Assembly: GCA_947044405.1 (NCBI GenBank)
Contig: CAMRHE010000462.1
Span: 124,001-188,000, forward strand
Length of the DNA stretch: 64,000 nucleotides
Direction of reading: 5' to 3'
Origin: Leptodactylus fallax
Lineage: Eukaryota > Chordata > Amphibia > Anura > Leptodactylidae
Shown: in pieces, positions 54,911-64,000 of the stretch
Numbering within the stretch: the stretch's first letter is position 1
Layout of the letters: every line of letters starts with the position of its first letter
Position numbers and translations under genes: made by a program
The notes under the pieces: model-generated
Told to the model about the DNA's origin: nothing
Seen by the model: the letters and a program-made list of their open reading frames with translations, nothing else
Databases searched by the model: none

Positions 54911-57900
54911 ACTTCACAATAAAGCTGTCGGTAATTTATTCAATGACATTACACTATACACAAGGGCCAAAAATGTTTACTGACATGCTCACTTAACCTA
55001 CTGCTAGCCTTTTGCCAATTTCGTTGTGGCTGGTCAACCCCGTTACATATCAGTAAAATTTACTTTTTTGCAAATATTTAGTGTACATTATGTCTGTATG
55101 ATTCTTAGTCCATAATATAGCCCTATGTCTGCTCAAATGTGCAAGTGACATGAGATGTGAAGCTCAATTTGTAAGAATACACGTCTCAGCATGTACGTCT
55201 GTGATTTTTCTTTGGCAAGGCGCTCTCAGTAGTCATGAGGCGGACTTGTCATACACACATTATATTGAGCTGTCAGGCCTGGATATATAAGTATTACTAT
55301 ACTGTAGAAAGTTTGTGTTCTGGAGCAATTATAAAGGATATTAAAAGTGGTTGCTTCATATTAACAATTTTTCTAGAATTTTTCAAAACTATATTTGTCC
55401 TCGTCTCCCTTACCGCTTGCCGTGCTCATGCTGCTTCCTGCTGCTTGTCTCCTTGCCCAATTTCCCAAAGCTTTCAGCTTCAGCGTTCACTCCCACAGAT
55501 AGCTGTTCAGGCTTCTCTTTCTGCTCTAATGGGAATTGGTTTTCTCACACATTTGGCTTCAGAATTAGATTTCATTATACTCCGCAAAATGATTTCGATT
55601 TTTTTCCTTCGTTGCAGGTTATACACCTGCTTCTACAGCTCTGTCTAGTGACTTAGAGTAATGTTAGTATGGCTCTGTTTATTTCTGCTGATGGTGTTAA
55701 TGGAAAATTTGCATTAGTTCCAAAACTCGGTGCCATGAAGGATTAGGGTTAATGTAAGTGGTACGTTCATGTGCATGTAGTCTATATGGCTGTGTTAGTA
55801 AACAGCCCCTGCGTACTGACATCTATCTGTACAAAGCTATTCTTCCCTAAGAAGCAATACTTCTGTACGTAAGGTCCGAAAGTGCATGTCACTTGACTTT
55901 TCTGTTGGATTTGTACAGAATCTGACAGACAAAAAATCTATAGGCGACTATATGAAATCAGAGCCATGTGGAGGACATTAGAGGGCTCATGTCTCTCTAT
56001 AGCAGCACTGTTACATTTCAGTGCAGAATGAAGCCATAATATGCCTATGTGCACACGCAAATGGTCTACATCGCATGGGTTAACAATTTTTCCTCTTCTA
56101 GATAACCATGGGATAGTGGGGGTTGCTGCAGTGGAGCCCCCATGCTAAGCTACTCGTAGAGGAACCTACTCAATAAAAGCAGAGTTTTATAGCTGTCACT
56201 GACAAAATGACAGTATTCTTACAAGATCCATTATACTTTGTTTGATTGACCCTTTGTGATCAGTTATAACCCATTAGGATCCATTTCTTTACCTTCATTG
56301 ATTTAAAATTGGATCCCTGGTTTTGTTTCATTGTCTTAAAGGGAGTCTGCCAGATTAGCTTTAGTTATGTATAAAAAGTGTATTTATTTCTGCATTGCTT
56401 CATCAGTTTATAGACACAAAGGTAAGGATCAACTCCTGCTAAAGACCACTACATGGCGCTATTATTGTTTTGGAGGAATTTTGGACATGACAGCTCCCTT
56501 TATATTAAAAATATAGCTGGAAGTGTTACTATTCTATCCATGAAAAAGTGAGAGAAACCTGAGAGTAAAGAACTACCATAATTGAGAACAAAGCCCTGTA
56601 GTCATTTTAATCTATGGCCTTTTAAGTACCATATAACAGTATTCTGTTTTGGAAACACCTTAACATTATAATAATGATGGCAGTACTGCCCATATGGATG
56701 CCAAACCTGCAGTCTGAGATACAGAAAAAGCATATTGAGGTGTTTTCTCTCGCTTAAACCTATTGATGCTGATAAAAAATGACTGGTCGGATTTCTTCCT
56801 CATATAGGATGCTACCCATCAAGGCTCAGGCACTCATGTGGAATAAAGAGCTCAGACTGCATTAGTACATTGCCTCTTTAGCTGCACATATAATCTGCTG
56901 CTTAACAAAACCCATTCAATTATATGAATATATTCCAGAGCAATACATAATGCATTATAATTCTGATGGTTGCCCCTTGCTTGCGAAGAGGTCCTTGTAC
57001 TCTGAAGTGTAATAGTGAGACACAATTAAAAATTATTTCATTAATTAGGAGAAAGGGATTTTAAAGTCAAGCTGAACCTCAGAGACAGTATAAACATTGT
57101 ATCAGGGAGGCCGGTGATCAGCACTATCTTATTATGCATTGATTAGCTGGATTTCATATTCTCTTTAGTTGCAGAAGCACTTTAGATATTAGAGAAGGTG
57201 GAATTCGTTATAGCACCTATATACTTTGAATAGAGAGAGCCTCCTGATGGTTGTTGGCACATTGCCACCTGGGCTTATGTTAAATGATGCTCTGTTACTG
57301 ACCATCCCCGTGTGGTGTACTGACATACAGCTTACAAATAATCACACGAAAGAGTGCTATACAGTATAAAATGCTGTATTTCCCAAATAACGGTGGAGAA
57401 ATAACTCTTCCATATAGGTGCAACATGCCACCACCACTTCAAAAAAAAAAAAAATCTTATAGTGTCTAAATAGTAGCATCACACAGTGGGGGGAATTTAT
57501 TAAAATAAGCAGAACTTTTCTAGTAAGTTGTACATTTTTGGTCTTACTTTGTCCTTTTTCTGGCCATAGTGTAGCGGGGCAGGATGCCTTGGCCTGAGAG
57601 ATTTATTATAAGTTGCAAAGCTTGTCACTTGGCATAGATTTCAGTTCTGGCTCTTCAATTCTAGACTTCACAAGATGCACCAGAGAAGCCTTTTAGAAGG
57701 AGTAATTGAGTCCAGTGGATGGTCCTATTGTGCATACAGAGATAGCCAGAAATCACATTTAGGATTGCCCACTGGACTCAGTTACTCCTTCTAAGCATAA
57801 AAAGAACAGAGAAATGAATGAATCAATGACATGTTATACTGATTCGTTTCCAATAAAACCATATAATATATATCTCCTCAGCTCCTCCTGCTCTGTAACA

Positions 57901-58025
57901 TGTTGCTTGTAGATTAGACTGCGTTTTCATGGTGACAGGTTCCCTTAAATAATTTGGGCACATCTCACACCAGTGGAGGAATTGGAAACACCAGTTTTAA
58001 TAAATTGCTTCCAATACTAATAACT
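54911..58025. other. Intronic DNA without recognised elements; possible conserved block
   Basis: The longest stretch free of recognisable repeats after the exon. Frames at 55235-55656 have no domain. An AT-rich block at about 56880-57200 contains several homeodomain-like ATTA words, for example CATTAATTAGGAG and GCATTGATTAGC, and is noted as a candidate conserved non-coding element. The rest shows nothing. Confidence 0.4.
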
Positions 58026-58029
58026 GTAC

Positions 58030-58495
58030 TTAAATGGGTTTTTCCACCATGAACTCAACCATAGCTAAATTTGTAGACAATTAAAAATTGTACATATTTG
58101 CAAATATAAATCATTAAAAATTTAGCAATGTTTTAAAGATTTTCTCTAAACTACCAGTGGCGGCTTTCTTGCTAGGTTGCCAATGGATATGTCCATGAAT
58201 GCAGGAACTTTCTATGCTCTGGCACTTGTCAGAGACCCAGCCAAGATTATCTTCTCATGCATTCACTGTCCCTGCTTGATAACTGCATGCTTGTGAAGAT
58301 AACCCGGCCACAAAAAGGAAATTGTGGCTAGGTTTCTGACAAGTGCCAGAGCATAGAAAGTTCCTGATTCATGGGCGTATCCATTGGCAAACTGTGAAGA
58401 CAATAGACTGCCTCCACTGGTTGGTTAGAGAAAATCTTTAAAACCTTGAAAAGTTTTTCATTGTTTTTATGTGCTCTTGGGAATATCCCTTAAAA
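58030..58495. mobile_element. Foldback element, same family as 36505-36815 (copy 2)
   Basis: TTTAAAGATTTTCTCTAAAC at 58132 is inverted near 58425 (GTTAGAGAAAATCTTTAAAA). Inner arms pair: GCAGGAACTTTCTATGCTCT, then GGCACTTGTCAGA, opposite TCTGACAAGTGCC, then AGAGCATAGAAAGTTCCTG. Outer sequence (ATGGGTTTTTCCACC) is shared with the flanks of copy 1 in inverted order. Confidence 0.8.
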
Positions 58496-58555
58496 TGAGT
58501 TTTCTGGCCCAAATGGATTTTCCCTACTGATGGCTTACCCACCGGATAAACCATC

Positions 58556-58890
58556 AGTATCTGTATACGCTGTAACGTCTAGACTGATAGATGAGCCTGG
58601 CCGCCGCATTCAGAATAGATTGTAGAGGGGAGAGTTTAGAAAGGGGAAGACCGATTAGTAAGGAGTTACAGTAATCAAGGCGAGAGTGAATCAGGGCAAC
58701 AATAAGTGTCTTTAGTGTATCTCTGGTAGGGAAGGGCGTATTCTGGAGATATATTTGAGGTGGAGATGACATGAGCATGCGAGTGATTGGATATGGGGGA
58801 GAAGGAAAGGTCTGAGTCAAACATAATCCTGAGGCAGCGGGCATACTGCCTAGGAGTTATGGTAAGGCCGGAGACTGCAATAGAGATATC
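58556..58890 (-). pseudogene. LINE reverse-transcriptase fragment (L2/CR1-like), frameshifted
   Basis: Read on the minus strand, the frame contains ALIHSRLDYCNSLLIGLP, then LSPLQSILNAAARLI, the conserved C-terminal reverse-transcriptase motif of CR1/L2/Rex-type LINEs. Upstream, in another frame, is ARCLRIMFDSDLSFSP, the 'GVTFDSDLSF' motif of the same protein. The frame change between them shows at least one indel. LINE reverse transcriptases copy element RNA at the target site, and this piece is far too short to function. No endonuclease, 5' part or 3' tail was found. Confidence 0.8.
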
Positions 58891-58895
58891 AGGGA

Positions 58896-59290
58896 CAAGC
58901 TCAAGAAAATAAAAAATGAAATAATGTACACTACAAAGTAACTTGTAATAGTCAATTTAAAAGTTAAGCCAAGCTACCTCCAAACATCAGGTGCTTGAAA
59001 CAAACAGGGCCATAAAAATGGACATAGGTAACTCTAGACCGATAGAGATGTGGTGTGATGCACAGTAATTAGTAAATGGAGAACCACCCCCCAGTAATGA
59101 TCACACACTGCCACAATAGCACCGTGTGGATTAAATACCTAGGTTGGGAACACTCAGACAAATCATACACACACACACTCTGGTTAGTGGGTCAGTGTCT
59201 AACTAGCCACTAGCTTAGGAGCTTACGTTGCACTCCCACAATTGGCTCCCTAATATCCACAACAATGCACACACAGAAAGGCACATATAA
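58896..59290. other. Intronic DNA with a short (AC)n run
   Basis: (AC)n lies near 59168-59178. No element boundary or domain seen. Confidence 0.4.
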
Positions 59291-59296
59291 GAGAAA

Positions 59297-59368
59297 TTGC
59301 CCTAACACCCATGCTAACGCGTTTCTACTGGGGAAACCAGCTCATCAGAGGCACATAAACCAGGGCAA
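59297..59368 (-). ncRNA. Hammerhead ribozyme remnant with stem I (minus strand)
   Basis: On the minus strand: CTGATGA (59348-59342), stem II CTGG...CCAG, GAAA (59325-59322), then ACGCGTTAGC. Stem I is supported by TTGCCCT (59368-59362) pairing exactly with AGGGCAA (59303-59297), plus a short imperfect stem next to the core. One extra A before GAAA breaks the consensus, so it is probably inactive. ACGCGT is self-complementary, as in dimer-type hammerheads. Confidence 0.5.
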
Positions 59369-59393
59369 ACGCAGAATACACCAATAAGTGTGT

Positions 59394-59450
59394 ATACTGC
59401 CAGTCGGAATAACGAGCACCTAGTTGTTTGCCCGGCCGACTGGCAGTATA
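59394..59450. repeat. 15-bp perfect inverted repeat abutting the Tc1 element
   Basis: TATACTGCCAGTCGG on the left pairs exactly with CCGACTGGCAGTATA on the right. The last TA is also the Tc1 target duplication (59449-59450). Confidence 0.8.
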
Positions 59451-61085
<1,635 letters not shown>

Positions 61086-61087
61086 TA

Positions 61088-61395
61088 CTCTCCCTTTCAG
61101 TTCAGTGGGAGTCAGTGGTAGCTTTTTTCCTCTGGCTGATTTTTCACCTACAAAAAAAAGAAGCGTCATGGCCTATCTTTAGGTGGATTCTGGCTTTCTA
61201 GCATTTTCTTCCGACTCCCATTCATTTCAGTGGGCTTTGCAAGCGGAATCTGCCTGAAGATAGGTTATGATGTTGATTTTTTTTTTTTTTTTCAAGATGA
61301 AAAAATCAGCCACAGGAAAAAAATCACTATAACTCCCATTGAAATAAATGGGAGAGTTGGGAGTCTCTGCAAAGAAACACTCTGTGAACTTACCC
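61088..61395. repeat. Partial MITE next to the Tc1 element
   Basis: CTCTGTGAACTTACCCTTAA is a right-hand end of the GTTCACA type, and CTCCCATTGAAATAAATGGG is a small palindrome. The left end may have been disrupted near the Tc1 insertion. Confidence 0.4.
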
Positions 61396-61397
61396 TT

Positions 61398-61680
61398 AAA
61401 GGGAGCTTGTCAGCAGGACAATTGGTATCAAACTAATGACAGCACCTTGTAGAGCCACACCTAACTGCTGCATACTCTGCCCCACCCATTGCTTGAGTGA
61501 CATCTTCCACTTTGTCTGCAATTTTCACCTAATTTGCATAAGAATAAAACATTGATTTTCATGAAAGTAAAGCTAAAATGAAGAATAAGAAAGGCATCTT
61601 TGGAAAGTGTAGAAACAGCCCTACAAGGTACTATAATTAGTTTGATACTGATTTTCCTGGTGACAGACTCTCTTTAAGGG
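61398..61680. mobile_element. Foldback MITE, TTAAAGGGAGCTTGTCAGCA ends
   Basis: TTAAAGGGAGCTTGTCAGCA, then GGACAATTGGTATCAAAC, is mirrored at the right by GTTTGATACTGATTTTCCTG, then GTGACAGACTCTCTTTAA. It is of the same general style as 25392-25839. Confidence 0.65.
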
Positions 61681-61681
61681 T

Positions 61682-63360
61682 TAAAGGAATCATACATCCC
61701 ATGGGTTCTCATTACATATTATAAACTTTCAACCGAGTTTCAGCCAAAAAACCAAGCCATTCCGAGACTTGTAGTTCAGCATATGCAAAGCCTCTACCCT
61801 TCCTTTTATTTGTCTTTGTATGTGTGTTTTATACGTGAATAAGAGCAGCCATTGGGCTTTCTGCTTGGTCTTATTCTTACGGGTTTGCATGCTGAGGACT
61901 ATTAATAAGACTGTTTTGATTACTTCCCGTCACCGCTGGAAAGATCCAGCATCTGAACACAATGTTCCCAGTCTTGTCTTTTAGCACCTTGACGTGTTGG
62001 CTGTTTTAGAAATATGTCTACAGATGAGGAAGAGACCTGCTGTTTGCCATTATTCTAAGGCCAGTGCACATAATGCAGCGGCTATTCTGGTTGTTTCTCA
62101 TTATGTGGAACACTCTGTGGTCTTCCCTAATTGTGAACTTCATTGTATCCAGAGGTACAGAACACCTCACGTTTCCTGTCCTGAAGAGATAAAGGGCTGG
62201 AGCACGTGAATGGGTAGCGCCTAGTGTTTCTGCTGTTAGCCACTTAAGTTGGTTTGCACTTTTGTTCTCTTTGTACCTGTAGCATTGTTATAATGTCTCC
62301 TTTATCTGTGATATTGTCTCTGTTTATAGTACAGACCCATGACTCCAATAGCAAAGCAGATCTGTACCATGTTATAGTGATTGGACCCGTAACCTCAGTG
62401 GCTCTGTGATCTACGTAAAAATGTCCTGTATGTGATGTCTGTGTTTACTTCTTATCAAATATGGTTTTCCACTAGAGAAAATAGCAATGCTTTATTTTGG
62501 TGACATGGAATATTTTTTTTATGTATCCATGTAGTCTTTCTTCATAGGAGTTCTAACAGCTTTTCTGTTTCTTTTGACTATGTTGTTCCCTATAACGTAG
62601 ACACTGGTATTTTTAATACAGTATACCATATGTTTCCCAGTGACTGGCACCTGTCAAAGCAAATTTCCATCCTGTGGCATAGCCACTTAGCTGACATACC
62701 ATTACTCAGCATACCCTTCATCTCCAGACTGTCATCTTAAATCATTAGGTTTGTCCATTTCAATCTACTTATTCAGTGACCGTCTTAGCAGAAATAACAT
62801 TGTGGTTTGCCCTGGGAATCTGCAGTGGGAAATGGTGTTAGTTAAAAGTTTCAGTTCCTTCTGATTTTCTTTAATAAACTACTGAAATGGTTTAATCCAA
62901 TGGCCCACATACTAGTATTACTAATGGAAATGTATAGAATATCATGCCCTTTCCCATCCCCTGGTTAAACTTGATGAACATATGTCTTTTTTCAACCGTA
63001 CTATGTAACTACTACTTACTAAGAGTTAGTCCGGATTCACACAGTTGTTGTTTTCACAGACATAACATCCCTGAAAAATGTCTCTGTTGGTCTGTTTAAG
63101 ACCTTACTCACTTGACCATGCCTGTTTTTCAATTGTGGAAAATGGCTGAATCAGTCGTTTTTGATGGCCATTGTACATCCAATCTGTGTCTGTTTGTCCA
63201 TTTTGATAGCCAAGTGTCATCTGTCTCGTATCCATTTTTAATGGACAGTTAAAAAAATGAATTTCATTGGTCTTGGTTTTCTGACCCAACCCACTGATCC
63301 AATCACAATGGACATAACTCGGACATCAGCCTGTTTTAAGGATCCTTTGAATTAAATTGT
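61682..63360. other. Intronic DNA, nothing recognised
   Basis: No inverted-repeat ends, tandem arrays or domain-bearing frames. Confidence 0.4.
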
Positions 63361-63365
63361 GTTCA

Positions 63366-63698
63366 GGCTAAGGCCCCACATAGCGGCCCGCAGGGAAAAA
63401 CTGTGATGGAAATGCATTGTGGTTTTTCCTGCAGTGCTTTTCGCAGAAAGTCCGCATAGGCTTCCGCTGCGGACTTCTGCTTCCATTATACCTGTAAGGA
63501 AACCACCGATGTTTCGGTAGATATAATTGGCATGATGCGATTTCCAAAAATGTAACGGTTTTGGATATTGCAGCCTTTCTGCTGCATGTATTTTTCTGCA
63601 ATATGTGGATGGGATTAGCCACAATCCCATCCACTTTGTAGGTACTGTAAAACGTCGCCGTTTTTGGTGCGGCATTTCCGCAACGTGGGGCCTCAGCC
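63366..63698. mobile_element. MITE, GGCTAAGGCCCCAC ends
   Basis: GGCTAAGGCCCCACATAGCG at the left and CGTGGGGCCTCAGCC at the right are inverted. Flanks TCA and TAA may be a decayed 3-bp duplication. An inner palindrome GGATGGGATTAGCC...ATCCCATCC is shared with 1664-1978. The 123-codon minus frame is not a gene. Confidence 0.7.
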
Positions 63699-63699
63699 T

Positions 63700-64000
63700 A
63701 AAAGGGTTATCCCGGATCATCATATTGAACTCAATCTAATCTTCTCAGGCAGTGACTGTAAAATGCCTGTTTTTTTGCTGTGGCGTTTCCACCATGGCCA
63801 ACCTGCTGGGTTTTTTTTAACTGACCAGTTTTTGTATCCATCATAAACACAGACATGTGAATACACTCATTGTTTTGAAAATGGCCATTTGTCACTGCTA
63901 TGTGAATAAGTTGATATGTCTATTCACATGTCTATTTTTATGTTTCTGACAAAGACAGGGTAAAACATGATCTGTTAAAACAATTGACATGAGAATAGGC
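63700..64000. repeat. Diverged fragment of the same repeat neighbourhood
   Basis: GGCAGTGACTGTAAAATGCC, then TGTTTTTTTGCTGTGGCG, resembles 1675-1730 (AGTAGTGACTGTAAAGCACC). The remainder up to the window end shows nothing. Confidence 0.35.

Noticed and set aside
55235..55656. Overlapping 137- and 101-codon frames
   Set aside because: Cys/Ser/Phe-rich from T/C-rich DNA; no known family.

Overview
This window is non-coding, repeat-rich vertebrate DNA with one recognisable protein-coding exon. The exon (45617-45867, + strand) encodes the end of the luminal domain and the membrane helix of RNF150, a Goliath-family RING E3 ubiquitin ligase. It has a branch point, polypyrimidine tract, AG acceptor and GTGAGT donor. 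Everything before it is the 3' part of the upstream intron (intron 1 if the gene is organised as in other vertebrates), and everything after it is the 5' part of the next intron. No other RNF150 exon was found.

The repeat set suggests an anuran amphibian, probably a neobatrachian frog or toad. It includes many Tc1-like elements, hAT elements, foldback elements with TTA/TAA flanks, the 'AAAGGGGTTGTCCAGG' family, and Penelope-like terminal repeats with hammerhead ribozyme motifs. This assignment is inference from repeat style, not proof.

Layout. 1-6.6 kb: small inverted-repeat elements. 6.6-7.4 kb: a complete non-autonomous hAT with a perfect 8-bp target duplication. 9-14 kb: foldback elements and a hAT-like 'CAGGGC' element. 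15.3-15.8 kb: inverted Penelope-like repeats carrying hammerhead cores. 17.1-17.5 kb: a Tc1-type MITE. 20.5-21.3 kb: another hammerhead-bearing segment. 21.4-24.6 kb: a 3.2-kb hAT composite holding a pogo/Tigger-like MITE, a minisatellite with a 273-bp higher-order repeat, and a CpG-rich tail. 25.4-27.3 kb: two copies of one foldback repeat, the second split by a palindromic element. 28.6-29.1 kb: a degenerate tandem repeat. 29.4-29.8 kb: a near-perfect palindrome. 32.3-33.1 kb: a 21-bp minisatellite. 38.3-39.1 kb: a Tc1 deletion derivative encoding only the DNA-binding domain. 42.9-43.6 kb: a hAT nested in a hAT. 45.6 kb: the exon. 46-50 kb: more MITEs. 53.3-54.9 kb: a Tc1 element broken by a single stop codon. 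58 kb: a foldback element and a LINE fragment. 59.4-61.1 kb: a Tc1 element with two frameshifts.

No intact autonomous transposase was found. The Tc1 genes are broken, and the hAT and foldback elements carry no coding sequence, so any movement would depend on proteins supplied from elsewhere in the genome. Element families were assigned by eye from termini, target duplications and protein motifs. No database search was possible.
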